Made by a program: the position numbers and the translations under genes. Below, piece after piece: positions 26,526 through 35,338 of a stretch of 64,000 nt of DNA. This stretch comes from Thalassotalea marina. Its GTDB lineage: Bacteria > Pseudomonadota > Gammaproteobacteria > Enterobacterales > Alteromonadaceae. Location: positions 1-64,000 of the forward strand of contig NZ_BNCK01000005.1 of NCBI RefSeq assembly GCF_014656435.1. Direction: 5' to 3'. The notes beneath the pieces are model-generated. The model searched no databases. It was not told where the DNA came from and was given only the letters and a program-made list of their open reading frames with translations. Each line of letters begins with the position of its first letter. The stretch's first letter is position 1.

Positions 26526-27695
26526 TCACAAAGATTTTTTATCACCGGATTCTAATAACCGAAAATACTGCCCATTTTTGATCAATAAACCTTCAGAACT
26601 TCTAGGAGGAAAAAAGGTTTCATAATCTGCAGGATGTTTTACATCAATAGCTAATACTTTACCTTGGTACTGTTTGTTGACGTTCCACTGGATAGTATGA
26701 CCAACAACGGCGGCTGTTGCACCAAAAGCCTTCAACCCAGATTCAACCTGTTCCTGTGTAAGGTCCTCTTTAAAATACCCTCGATACCAAGCAGGTCCAG
26801 TATTATTGGAAATAAGAAATGACTCGTTAGTTTGTGCTGATGGTGTGTAATATGGCTTGCGATAACTTTGTCGAATAATCTGATTTACTTGCTCAATACT
26901 ATAGTTAAATTCTGCCAATTTGGGATGTAAACCACCGTGAACAAACAAGTGACCATTTATGCGCTCCATGGCATTTTTACTCATTAACCATCGACCAATA
27001 AAAGCATTGTCACCGTATAACTGCGACTGTGTTTTACCTAATACAGAGGCAATATAAAGATACTTCTCTGATGCACTGTAAAAGTTTGCTTGCAGGTTTT
27101 TAATTTCATGGTTGCCAATAATATAGTGCACATGGCCACCTTGTGCTTTTGCTGCTTGTTCAAGCTTGTAGATAAACCAAAGAACTTGGGTGACTGACTT
27201 CCCCCTGTCAACAAAGTCTCCTACCAACACTAAATGGCCTTTGCCAAAAGTCCAATTCAACTCTGTATCAATGACTTGATGGTTGATTAAAAAGTCACGA
27301 AACGCTTTAAAGTTACCTTCAATATCCGACAACGCCAAAATGGGTTGATTATCTTCATATACCGCTGGTGGAATTTCTATTGTCGGATTGATCTTTATAT
27401 TAAAATTAGTGTCTTCCAGTGGAAAATAGACCTTTGCGTTAACAGTTTCATCTAATGAGTACCGTTGATTTTTTGCTTTAAAGCCAGTATCGCGGTCACC
27501 TTCAACATAGCTAACGACAAGTTGATCGTTTTGGTAGAAAGCATGTGGGCCCTCGCCTCCCAGCTTATAAGCCAAGTGAATTTCATTAAAATGGGCTTCT
27601 GCGCCATGATAAATACCAAAAGAAACAAGGGCAGCAAATAACAGTAAAAATGTAATAAAAAAATGCTTTAGATTAGTTTTCAATAGAGCAAACAT
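26526..27695 (-). CDS. Metallophosphoesterase, membrane-anchored
   Basis: A 389-residue protein with an N-terminal membrane segment (FFITFLLLFAALVSFGIY) and a calcineurin-like phosphoesterase domain. Metal ligands are visible in order: ALSDIEGNF, VGDFVDRG, YIIGNHE, HGGLHP, VVGHT. The first motif has DIEG instead of DxHG, as in some Shewanella-type phosphatases. It should be a periplasmic two-metal phosphatase acting on protein or nucleotide phosphate. Just upstream in the same direction lie a HAAS-domain protein and a PadR regulator. Confidence 0.88.
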   Translation of the reverse strand: MFALLKTNLKHFFITFLLLFAALVSFGIYHGAEAHFNEIHLAYKLGGEGPHAFYQNDQLVVSYVEGDRDTGFKAKNQRYSLDETVNAKVYFPLEDTNFNIKINPTIEIPPAVYEDNQPILALSDIEGNFKAFRDFLINHQVIDTELNWTFGKGHLVLVGDFVDRGKSVTQVLWFIYKLEQAAKAQGGHVHYIIGNHEIKNLQANFYSASEKYLYIASVLGKTQSQLYGDNAFIGRWLMSKNAMERINGHLFVHGGLHPKLAEFNYSIEQVNQIIRQSYRKPYYTPSAQTNESFLISNNTGPAWYRGYFKEDLTQEQVESGLKAFGATAAVVGHTIQWNVNKQYQGKVLAIDVKHPADYETFFPPRSSEGLLIKNGQYFRLLESGDKKSL

Positions 27696-27740
27696 TGTTT
27701 AGTTCCTTCACTAGTTTATCCGTGTATCAACACCGGCTGA

Positions 27741-28295
27741 TTAAAGGTGGTGTTTCAATACTCTTAATACTGATTTAGTCAGCTTGGCTACGCCTAAACC
27801 AAGTAAAACCGCGATGGGCGCTAGCCAATATCCCAACAACTCTTCAGCGTTGGGCTGTGTATCAGCAGCAAATGCCAAAATAACACTGTTGCCATGTGTG
27901 CTAGACCATAGGCCTATTTGATCAGGTAGAAAAAACTTAGCCAAACCAACTAATATCAACAGGGTTGAAACGCTTACACCAAAAGCAAACATGCCGTAGT
28001 AAGCACCTCGCGTAATACCTTTTTTAACCGTTTGAATTGCGTTAAAGCCAACGGGAGGAGGAGTACCTTCTAACATATGCGCTACGTATTGTTCTGCTAG
28101 TTCTCGTGGTGAGCCAAATCCCGCCAAAATAGCGTTAGCATCAACCTTTTCGCCTGCCTGTTCTTTTGCTTCAACTACATCAAGGATGTGGCTTTCTATT
28201 TCCTTAATCACTTCAGTCGCCTCTTCTTTATTTAGGCGAGACAAATAAGTTGATAGATTTTTCAGATATTGATGGATCACTTCTCTATTAGACAT
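27741..28295 (-). CDS. HAAS signalling-domain membrane protein
   Basis: A 184-residue protein. The N-terminal ~75 residues form a HAAS/DUF1700-type domain (YLKNLSTYLSRLNKEEATEVIKEIESHILD...AILAGFGSPRELAEQYV), followed by two membrane helices (YYGMFAFGVSVSTLLILVGLA and WLAPIAVLLGLGVAKLT). Such proteins are encoded with PadR regulators, as here (25 bases downstream of PadR). They are thought to take part in envelope sensing. Target unknown. Confidence 0.8.
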   Translation of the reverse strand: MSNREVIHQYLKNLSTYLSRLNKEEATEVIKEIESHILDVVEAKEQAGEKVDANAILAGFGSPRELAEQYVAHMLEGTPPPVGFNAIQTVKKGITRGAYYGMFAFGVSVSTLLILVGLAKFFLPDQIGLWSSTHGNSVILAFAADTQPNAEELLGYWLAPIAVLLGLGVAKLTKSVLRVLKHHL

Positions 28296-28320
28296 AATGT
28301 TCCCTTAAAAAATTAGTTAT

Positions 28321-28665
28321 TTACTGCGACAGGATGCTTTCAATATCAAGCACTGAACGACGCCAGCGTTCGACTAGCACTTGCTGCTTATGTCGCCCTG
28401 TTTCTGTGAGTAGATAGTACTTTCTTGGTCGACTATCCCCTTCTTGATTCCAATAAGCATCGATTAATCCATCGCGTTTTAAACGGTCCATCAAAGGGTA
28501 AAGTGTTCCCTCGGTGATCTGCATTGTTTCAAACGAATGTAAATATTTAAGCAGCTCTAATCCGTAGCGCTCTTTCTGGTGCAGCGCTGCTAAGATGACC
28601 AGTTCTAACGTACCTTTACGTAGCTGTACGTCCCATTTCTCATTAAAATTGTCTTGTTTAGCCAT
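28321..28665 (-). CDS. PadR-family transcriptional regulator
   Basis: A 114-residue winged-helix protein: RKGTLELVILAALHQKERYGLELLKYL, ITEGTLYPLMDRLKRDGLIDAYW, RPRKYYLLTETGRHKQQ. These are the PadR hallmarks, and the C-terminal helix is short (PadR subfamily 2). It forms an operon with the HAAS protein. A nested dyad lies just upstream of its start and may be its own operator, as PadR proteins usually repress their own operon. Confidence 0.92.
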   Translation of the reverse strand: MAKQDNFNEKWDVQLRKGTLELVILAALHQKERYGLELLKYLHSFETMQITEGTLYPLMDRLKRDGLIDAYWNQEGDSRPRKYYLLTETGRHKQQVLVERWRRSVLDIESILSQ

Positions 28666-28689
28666 ATTGCAAAACCTATGTTATGCATC

Positions 28690-28718
28690 ATACCTTGTAT
28701 TACATAGTAACCAGGTAT
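28690..28718. promoter_or_regulatory. Putative PadR operator
   Basis: ATACCT (28690-28695) and AGGTAT (28713-28718) flank an inner dyad TTAC-ATA-GTAA (28700-28710). The nested arrangement lies about 25 bases upstream of the PadR start, where autorepression sites are usually found. Confidence 0.5.
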
Positions 28719-28865
28719 AACACACAAAATTGAAACAGCAAAGATAAAATTTAATATGATCTTGATGAAGGGGTGACTGAATAAGTTCGTTACATCTGAG
28801 CGTGTTTACTCAACACAAATTATCTTTTAGCATAACAAGTCACGAATCAAATTTGGTAAAAGCAT

Positions 28866-29351
28866 ATGAATAGCAAAGGAAAATTATTTTTCTATTGCGG
28901 TAAGATGGGGGCGGGAAAGTCAACGTTATCGACACAACACGCACAAGCTGAAAACGCAGTGCTTATCTCTGAAGATACCTGGCTTGCAACACACTACCCT
29001 GACTGTATTCAAACCTTTGAAGACTATTTAACGTTTTCATCACGTATCAAACCTTTCATCAAACATCATGTGATGAATATACTTGCCACTGGCACTAATG
29101 TAGTCATGGACTTTCCGGCAAATACAGTGAAACAAAGGCTCTGGTTTAAAGCCCTTTGCCAACAAGCTAATTGTTCACATAAGCTATATTATATTGAACG
29201 AACAAATGAACAGTGTTTAGCGCAATTAGCAAAACGTCGCCAACAATATCCGGAACGAGCGCACTTTGATAACGAACAAGTGTTCCATCAGGTGACAGCC
29301 TACTTTGAAGCACCACAAAACGACGAAGGTTTTGAGATAACGATTATTTAA
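28866..29351 (+). CDS. P-loop kinase-like ATP-binding protein
   Basis: A 161-residue protein with a Walker A (CGKMGAGKST, residues ~11-20), a DTW/D element after strand 2 (ISEDTWLATHYP), VVMDFPANT as a Walker-B-like strand, and an R-rich lid (LAKRRQQYPERAHF). It matches the AAA_33/zeta-toxin-like small kinase group that phosphorylates small molecules, such as shikimate- or gluconate-kinase-type folds. Substrate unknown. It sits 12-24 bases upstream of the DUF2252 gene, probably in one operon. Confidence 0.8.
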   Translation: MNSKGKLFFYCGKMGAGKSTLSTQHAQAENAVLISEDTWLATHYPDCIQTFEDYLTFSSRIKPFIKHHVMNILATGTNVVMDFPANTVKQRLWFKALCQQANCSHKLYYIERTNEQCLAQLAKRRQQYPERAHFDNEQVFHQVTAYFEAPQNDEGFEITII

Positions 29352-29375
29352 CACGGTATTTTAGTGAGTCACAAC

Positions 29376-30695
29376 ATGAACAAAAGATGTCAGTTTTTGT
29401 CTGATTACCTCGAGCGAATCGATGGCGCTAAACCTCAGCAACGCATCGCTAAACACGTAAAGATGGCTTCAGATGCATTCTTGTTTTTTCGTGGCTCTTC
29501 CCAGTTATTTTACGCCGATATCGCAAGTGGCAAGTTAACATTTCCTAAAGCCCTAAAACAGCTACCAAACACCGCGATAATGGGAGACTGTCACGTATCT
29601 AATTTTGGTTTTTTCACCGAAGAAGGTTCACATGGCGACAATGTTATTTTTGCGCCAAATGATTTTGATGATGCTTGTATAGGCCCAGCAGTGTGGGATA
29701 TCGCTCGGTTTATTGTCAGTTTAAAGTTAGCAGCAAATTTTGGTGCAAAAGTGACTCAAGGTCAACTACATACGGAAGCAAAATATGTTTATAAATCAGT
29801 GGTTAATCAACAGCAAACCACGGATGCAATCCATAGCTTTCTAGCCGCTTACATACAAGCATGCCAATCCAGCGCACAAGATCCAAAAGTACTGTCAAAG
29901 GCCCAAGAACTCGTCGATGAAAATCATATTTTGTATAAACCTTATCTAAAAGCACAAAAACGCAGTGCTGGCGGAATAGAATTCGACATTAAAAGTAGCT
30001 TAGCCAAAGCAACACATTGGCAAAATGAAAAGTTAACATTTAAACATCGTCCAGATAAATTTATCCGTATAGAAGACACGCTATATCAAGAAATAGTAGA
30101 GAACTTTTCACCTTATGTTGATGACACTATTTTAGACGTAGTTGCTCGTCAAGGTGCAGGAACTGGCTCGCTTAATTTAGCACGCTATTACCTGCTGGTG
30201 GGGCCAACCAAAGTCGTGGATAAATCAGACTTGGCGTTATGCCATATCGTAGAAGTTAAACAGCAACGACCAGCGGCACCGCTTTATCACTTTAATGATC
30301 TTTCAGCGATTAACCGACTTAATCCAGCACATTTAACCGTACAATGTCAGCGCAGAATGCAAGTTAACCCTGATTTAGTGCTTGATGAAGTAGAATGGCA
30401 AAATCAATTTTGGTTAGTGCGTTCAAGGCATCACGCTAAAGTTGGTATATCACCAGAGCAGATTGTGTTAGGTAAAAAGGCAACTGAACGACAGGGGTTT
30501 TCTCAATATGCATCAGCTTGCGGCCAAGCGTTAGCCTTATCACATTGCCGAAATGACAGGCGTTCAACGCGATTTGAACAAAGCATATGGCCAGCAATAG
30601 AAGAATATAAACAAGAGTTAATTGATACTTGCTTAGCTTATGTCGAGCAAGTTGAATTGGATAAAAAAAGTCTTGCTGGGTTGGTCAATTCGTAA
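29376..30695 (+). CDS. DUF2252-family protein
   Basis: A 439-residue protein of the DUF2252 family (PF10009), a group with a kinase-like (aminoglycoside-phosphotransferase) fold. Visible motifs are RGSSQLFYADI, IMGDCHVSNFGFFTEEG (catalytic-loop-like HxxN), PNDFDDACIGPAVWDIARFIVSLKLA (DFD as the metal-binding loop). The ATG at 29376 has GTGAG upstream; a GTG at 29364 is the alternative start. Substrate unknown. Pairing with a small P-loop kinase hints at a phosphotransfer pathway. Confidence 0.85.
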   Translation: MNKRCQFLSDYLERIDGAKPQQRIAKHVKMASDAFLFFRGSSQLFYADIASGKLTFPKALKQLPNTAIMGDCHVSNFGFFTEEGSHGDNVIFAPNDFDDACIGPAVWDIARFIVSLKLAANFGAKVTQGQLHTEAKYVYKSVVNQQQTTDAIHSFLAAYIQACQSSAQDPKVLSKAQELVDENHILYKPYLKAQKRSAGGIEFDIKSSLAKATHWQNEKLTFKHRPDKFIRIEDTLYQEIVENFSPYVDDTILDVVARQGAGTGSLNLARYYLLVGPTKVVDKSDLALCHIVEVKQQRPAAPLYHFNDLSAINRLNPAHLTVQCQRRMQVNPDLVLDEVEWQNQFWLVRSRHHAKVGISPEQIVLGKKATERQGFSQYASACGQALALSHCRNDRRSTRFEQSIWPAIEEYKQELIDTCLAYVEQVELDKKSLAGLVNS

Positions 30696-30720
30696 GGTGG
30701 TAACAATCGCCACCTTACGA
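30690..30720. terminator. Perfect hairpin between convergent genes
   Basis: TCGTAAGGTGG (30690-30700) and CCACCTTACGA (30710-30720) form an 11-bp perfect stem with a 9-base loop that includes the DUF2252 stop codon. No T-tract. It probably protects or ends transcripts from both sides. Confidence 0.55.
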
Positions 30721-30739
30721 CTAATTAGCATGTGGTAGT

Positions 30740-31081
30740 TTAGGCTTTTTTTACAAATTTAGCCGTTACCATCATTTCACCCACACCATCCACTTTACAG
30801 TCTAATTCGTGGTCTTTTTTGTCAAGTACACGTCTTACCAAAGCTTTAGTGCCAATTTTAATTACTTGTGAACTGCCTTTAATTTTTAAGTCTTTAATTA
30901 CAGTAACTTTGTCGCCATCGGCCAATAAAGCACCATTGGCATCTTTAACATTAATCGCTTCAGCTTCTGCCACTTCTTTTGGGTTCCACTCATAGCCACA
31001 TTCAGGGCAAATCAACATCGCTTGATCTTGATAGACATATTCAGAACTACATTTCAAACAATTAGGGATCACATCACTCAT
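30740..31081 (-). CDS. yjdM: YjdM/PhnA-type zinc-ribbon protein
   Basis: A 113-residue protein: an N-terminal zinc ribbon (CLKCSSEYVYQDQAMLICPECGYEW, four Cys) and a C-terminal PhnA domain (DANGALLADGDKVTVIKDLKIKGSSQVIKIGTK...). It was once called an alkylphosphonate-uptake protein, but no phosphonate genes are near and the function is unproven. The frame stays open upstream to a TTG at 31102; the ATG at 31081 is chosen because MSDVIPNC is the family start. Confidence 0.9.
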   Translation of the reverse strand: MSDVIPNCLKCSSEYVYQDQAMLICPECGYEWNPKEVAEAEAINVKDANGALLADGDKVTVIKDLKIKGSSQVIKIGTKALVRRVLDKKDHELDCKVDGVGEMMVTAKFVKKA

Positions 31082-31102
31082 AAAAACCACTTCGACCAGC
31101 AA

Positions 31103-31650
31103 AAAAGAGGCGGCATTCTATCAGTTATTACCGATAAAATGAATCGAGAATTTCGATAGATTAATGTAACCATCGAGATTTCCTTTTTTTGATTACTTAG
31201 TTTTGCGACAAACACACGTAAGCAATTCATGCTTTTACGTTAGAGATGATAAAAAGTAATGGTTTAATCGATAGATCTGCTTAGGTCGCTGCTCCTTAAC
31301 ATGCAACCAATAGAACACCGTAAAAAGCAAACACAAGTGACATCTGCAAGCAGACGAAAAAACATGCATTTATCGTTTATTTCAAGCCCAATCAAACGTT
31401 ATCTTCCCTCGATATTTGGGCATTTCAGCCCAACTATGTATAATGCGCCCTTTTTAAATTTTACATAAACCAATAACCCTGTTTGGTTCGTATACCATAT
31501 CGCTATTTGTTTTTTGCTAACGCATTAATTTTGTCCAAATTTGATAGCACATTGTATTGTTGAGCATTTCGATGTTAGTTTATGTAGTTGTATAAACCCC
31601 ATAAAAATTAGAAATAGTCACATAACTATTCGTTACATAAAGGTAATTCT
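31103..31650. other. Long intergenic region and abgT leader
   Basis: These 548 bases lie between yjdM and abgT. They contain a strong promoter at 31416-31444, leaving an untranslated leader of about 200 bases before abgT. Within the leader AAACCA (about 31465) and TGGTT (about 31482) can pair as a small hairpin. No known riboswitch class was recognised and no ORF is seen. Confidence 0.4.
31416..31444 (+). promoter_or_regulatory. Sigma-70-type promoter upstream of abgT
   Basis: TTGGGC (-35), a 17-base spacer and TATAAT (-10) fit the housekeeping promoter very well. It reads toward abgT with the start site near 31451. Confidence 0.65.
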
Positions 31651-33231
31651 ATGAGTACAAGCATTGATCAACCGATGCAAAAAAACGGTATGTTTAACCG
31701 TTTTCTCGCCACGGTTGAATATTTAGGAAATCTACTTCCACACCCTATTACACTTTTTGCCATGTTCTGTTTATTTATTATCGTATTTAGCGGTATTGCA
31801 GACTTTTTTGGTTTAAGTGCCATTGATCCAAGACCCATTGGCTCTCCTGGCAGATCCCCTGACGGCGTAATCGAAGTAGTAAGTTTATTAAGTGCGGAAG
31901 GTTTACAGAAAATCTTTGGCGGTCTTGTGACAAACTTCACAGGTTTTGCGCCACTGGGTACAGTATTAGTCGCCCTATTAGGGGTAAGTGTTGCAGAACA
32001 TTCTGGTTTATTATCTGCTGGTCTTAGAGGCATGGTAATGGGCGCCTCTAAACGTTTTGTGACCTTTATTGTTGTCTTTGCCGCTATAATTTCCAACACG
32101 GCTTCAGAGCTGGGTTATATTGTAATCATTCCACTAGCTGCTATGATTTTCCACAGTTTAGGACGCCACCCTCTTGCTGGTTTAGCAGCAGCGTTTGCAG
32201 GTGTTTCTGGTGGTTATAGCGCTAACTTATTTTTAGGCACCATTGACCCATTGTTGTCAGGTTTAACTACTGCCGCGGCGCAGTTAATTGACCCTACCTA
32301 CAATGTTAGCCCAGAAGCTAACTGGTTCTTCATGATTATCTCGACGTTCCTAATTGCTATTATCGGCACCGTTATTACAGAAAAGATAGTAGAGCCTAGA
32401 CTTGGTAAATACGATGAATCACAAGCAAGTGAAGCATTAAACTCAAACATTGAGTACTTAACACCAGTTGAGAAAAAAGGCCTCATGTGGGCTGGTGTCA
32501 GTTTACTAGTCGTTGTTGGCTTGTTGCTACTTACCATATTGCCAGAAAACGGGATTTTACTGCACCCTGAAACAGGCAAAGTTACTGGTTCTCCTTTCCT
32601 CAAGGGCATTGTTGTCATCATATTCATCACGTTTGCTATTCCTGGTTTTGTTTACGGTAAAGTTGTTGGCACCATGAAAAACGATGTTGATGTGATCAAT
32701 GCTATGAGCAAGAGCATGAGTTCATTAAGTTTATACATTGTATTGGTGTTTTTTGCGTCTCAGTTTGTTGCCTTTTTCAAATGGACTAACTTGGGCACTA
32801 TCATGGCAATTAATGGAGCAGAGTTGTTACAAGCTGTCGGTTTAACGGGCCCTGAAGTATTTGTACTATTTATTTTCATGTGTGCACTGATCAACTTAAG
32901 TTTAGGTTCGTCTTCAGCGCAATGGGCGGCAACAGCACCAATTTTTGTACCAATGTTAATGCTTATTGGTTATGCGCCTGAAACAATTCAAGCGGCTTAC
33001 CGTATTGGTGACTCAGTAACTAACCTAATAACACCAATGATGAGTTACTTTGGTTTGATCTTAGCGGTAGCCACTAAATACAAAAAAGACATGGGTATTG
33101 GCACACTAGTGGCTACTATGTTGCCTTACAGTATCGCCTTCTTTATCGGTTGGGTAGCGCTGTTTTATGTTTGGGTATTTGCCTTTGGTTTACCTGTAGG
33201 CCCAGGTGCACCAACTTATTACACACCTTAA
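31651..33231 (+). CDS. abgT: AbgT-family transporter
   Basis: A 526-residue membrane protein with about 11-13 helices, matching AbgT (PF03806): FLATVEYLGNLLPHPITLFAMFCLFIIVFSG at the N-terminus, APLGTVLVALLGVSVAEHSGLLSAGLR, and LGSSSAQWAATAPIFVPMLML near the C-terminus. Known members import p-aminobenzoyl-glutamate (E. coli AbgT) or export sulfonamides and folate catabolites (MtrF-like). AAAGGTAA lies upstream of the ATG. No abgAB hydrolase genes are nearby. Confidence 0.93.
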   Translation: MSTSIDQPMQKNGMFNRFLATVEYLGNLLPHPITLFAMFCLFIIVFSGIADFFGLSAIDPRPIGSPGRSPDGVIEVVSLLSAEGLQKIFGGLVTNFTGFAPLGTVLVALLGVSVAEHSGLLSAGLRGMVMGASKRFVTFIVVFAAIISNTASELGYIVIIPLAAMIFHSLGRHPLAGLAAAFAGVSGGYSANLFLGTIDPLLSGLTTAAAQLIDPTYNVSPEANWFFMIISTFLIAIIGTVITEKIVEPRLGKYDESQASEALNSNIEYLTPVEKKGLMWAGVSLLVVVGLLLLTILPENGILLHPETGKVTGSPFLKGIVVIIFITFAIPGFVYGKVVGTMKNDVDVINAMSKSMSSLSLYIVLVFFASQFVAFFKWTNLGTIMAINGAELLQAVGLTGPEVFVLFIFMCALINLSLGSSSAQWAATAPIFVPMLMLIGYAPETIQAAYRIGDSVTNLITPMMSYFGLILAVATKYKKDMGIGTLVATMLPYSIAFFIGWVALFYVWVFAFGLPVGPGAPTYYTP

Positions 33232-33254
33232 CGAAATCTTTCATTGATTTATCT

Positions 33255-33288
33255 AAATGCCGACCTTATACAGTGTCGGCATTTTTTT
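33255..33288 (+). terminator. Rho-independent terminator of abgT
   Basis: AAATGCCGAC (33255-33264) pairs perfectly with GTCGGCATTT (33275-33284), 10-base loop, continuing into TTTTTC. Placed just after the abgT stop. Confidence 0.9.
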
Positions 33289-33362
33289 CGTCTTTTTTAA
33301 TGTTCCTTCGCCACAAACACTGTATATTAAAACAGTGGCACAATAAAATTAGGTACTCTCAT

Positions 33363-34469
33363 ATGTTAATGAAGGACGGACTTGACCTTAGAGCAGCGAA
33401 ACGAATAGCTAAAGCTATGGCAGCGGTTTATCTTAAATTTAACTCAGCTGAATTTATTCAACAGATTGAGCAAAAGTATCAGCCATTGGAGTTAAAAGAA
33501 CGTGTAGAGCTTTTTATTGAAAGCTTGTCGCAGTCATTACCTGAAGACTTCACCAAATGTTATGACATTTTTATGCAGCTCAAGCCACATTGGGATCATG
33601 GTGACCCAAACGATGCAACACGCTCTTTTGCTGCATGGCCAGTTATAGACTTTGTTGCCGCGTATGGTCTTAAACATCCTGAGCAATCCTACCCTATGAT
33701 GAAATCTTTAACTGAATTATTTTCAGCTGAATTTGCCATTCGACACTTTATTGTTAGCGATACACAAACCGCGTTGAAATATCTTAATCAATGGGTTGAT
33801 GATGAAAATCATCATGTTAGGCGTTTGGTCTCAGAAGGAACTAGGCCAAGGCTTCCCTGGGGTATTCGCCTCAAACAATTTTGTCTTGATCCAAGTCCGT
33901 GTTTACCATTGTTAGAAAAACTTAAAGATGATCCAAGCGAATATGTGCGGCGCTCTGTGGCAAATCATTTAAATGATATCGCCAAAGACAACCCACAGAT
34001 TGTGATTGATTTGTGCAAAACTTGGCATAAAAATGCCAGTAAAAACACGCAATGGGTTATTAAACATGCCTGTAGAAGCTTGATAAAAAGTGGCCACAAT
34101 GAGGTGTTTTCATTATTAGGTTTTACAGAAAATCCAAAAATTAATGTTGAAGAACTTAGATTATCAACCGAAGTGGTTAATTTAGGTGAAGTTCTGGAAT
34201 TTACCTTTTTAGTGACCTCCTTGGCTAATATTAACCAGCACTTAGCGATTGATTTTGTTGTGCATCATGTTAAAGCAAACGGAAAACTAGCGCCTAAAGT
34301 ATTTAAGTTAAAAGAGTTAACCTTAGCTGCGGGTCAATCGATTGAATTAAACAAAAAGCATCCGATTAAAGCGATAACGACACGAAAGTATTATGCTGGT
34401 GAACATCAACTTGATATACAAATTAACGGACAAGTAATTACAAGCACCAAGTTTGTGCTAAATGTTTAA
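33363..34469 (+). CDS. AlkD-like DNA alkylation repair protein
   Basis: A 368-residue protein with HEAT-like helical repeats as in AlkC/AlkD DNA glycosylases: SFAAWPVIDFVAAYGLKHP, FAIRHFIVSDTQTALKYLNQWVDDENHHVRRLVSEGTRPRLPWG, DDPSEYVRRSVANHLNDIAKDNP, and TQWVIKHACRSLIKSG. The last ~110 residues form an extra beta-rich domain (LRLSTEVVNLGEVLEFTFLVTS) typical of the AlkC-like subgroup. The frame is open to 33150 inside abgT, but the ATG at 33363 gives the family start. Likely removes alkylated bases. Confidence 0.88.
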   Translation: MLMKDGLDLRAAKRIAKAMAAVYLKFNSAEFIQQIEQKYQPLELKERVELFIESLSQSLPEDFTKCYDIFMQLKPHWDHGDPNDATRSFAAWPVIDFVAAYGLKHPEQSYPMMKSLTELFSAEFAIRHFIVSDTQTALKYLNQWVDDENHHVRRLVSEGTRPRLPWGIRLKQFCLDPSPCLPLLEKLKDDPSEYVRRSVANHLNDIAKDNPQIVIDLCKTWHKNASKNTQWVIKHACRSLIKSGHNEVFSLLGFTENPKINVEELRLSTEVVNLGEVLEFTFLVTSLANINQHLAIDFVVHHVKANGKLAPKVFKLKELTLAAGQSIELNKKHPIKAITTRKYYAGEHQLDIQINGQVITSTKFVLNV

Positions 34470-34540
34470 TCACTATATAGTTGATCTATGGAACGCAAGA
34501 CGAATTTAGCGCTAGTTTGTGGCTTTTATTTAGGTATTGA

Positions 34541-35317
34541 ATGTTTAAAAAATCGATAATCACCCTAGTTTCTCTCTGTTTTGTCAGCATTAGTTTACCT
34601 AGCATCGCTTGCGAAAAAGTCCCTTATAAAGTGGGCGTTCAATCGATAGATTACAGCCCACATTACAATGGCGAACATCCAAATAAAGAAACATTTTTTA
34701 AATTATTCATTGCATGGGTTTCAAATAAAACAGGATGTAAATTTGAAGTAATCAACTTACCCATTAAGCGGCTTTATCTTGAATTTGAATCCGATTCATT
34801 TGACTTGATGTATCCCGACAACCCAGCTTGGCACAGTAACAGCAGTAGTGACGAACAAACTGCCCCCCTTGATACACGCCTCTACAGTCCAAAGATCGCC
34901 ACCGCTTTAGGAGGCACCATGGTAAAACCAGAACATGAAAACATTAAACTAGAATCCTTTCGCGTTTTGGTTTTCCCAAGAGGCTTCTCGCCCATTGCTT
35001 GGTATCCTTTGCAAGAGTCTCATGCAATAGAGTTTAAAGAAGTTACCGATGCGGCAGCCGCTTTAATGATGGTTGATGCAGGTCGGGCAACCGGCGCTGA
35101 TATTGAGTACAATGTCGCTCGACATTTGGCGAAAGAACACCACTATACTGCGCTGGTGTTAGCTAAAAACTTACCTTTTACCCCTACAGGTTTTCACCTT
35201 TCGACGATTAAACACCCCAAACTAATGGCAACAATTTCTCAGCTTATTGACGAACACCCACAAGAGCTATCAGCCATGAGAAAAAAGGCAGGATTGATTG
35301 AAAACCTGCCTGAATAA
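34541..35317 (+). CDS. Periplasmic solute-binding-like protein
   Basis: A 258-residue protein with signal peptide (IITLVSLCFVSISLPSIA|C) and a type-2 periplasmic-binding-like fold (KVPYKVGVQSIDYSPHYNGEHPN, FEVINLPIKRLYLEFESDSFDLMYPDNP, MMVDAGRATGADIEYNVARHLA). It is distantly related to the two solute-binding proteins at 3.9-5.4 kb. There are no transport genes alongside. Ligand unknown; a role as a sensor input is possible. Confidence 0.75.
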   Translation: MFKKSIITLVSLCFVSISLPSIACEKVPYKVGVQSIDYSPHYNGEHPNKETFFKLFIAWVSNKTGCKFEVINLPIKRLYLEFESDSFDLMYPDNPAWHSNSSSDEQTAPLDTRLYSPKIATALGGTMVKPEHENIKLESFRVLVFPRGFSPIAWYPLQESHAIEFKEVTDAAAALMMVDAGRATGADIEYNVARHLAKEHHYTALVLAKNLPFTPTGFHLSTIKHPKLMATISQLIDEHPQELSAMRKKAGLIENLPE

Positions 35318-35338
35318 TACAATTGGTATAAAGGTTGG

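Noticed and set aside
33150..33362. Upstream extension of the AlkD-like gene into abgT
   Set aside because: Cysteine-rich, non-homologous residues; crosses the abgT terminator. The start is placed at 33363.
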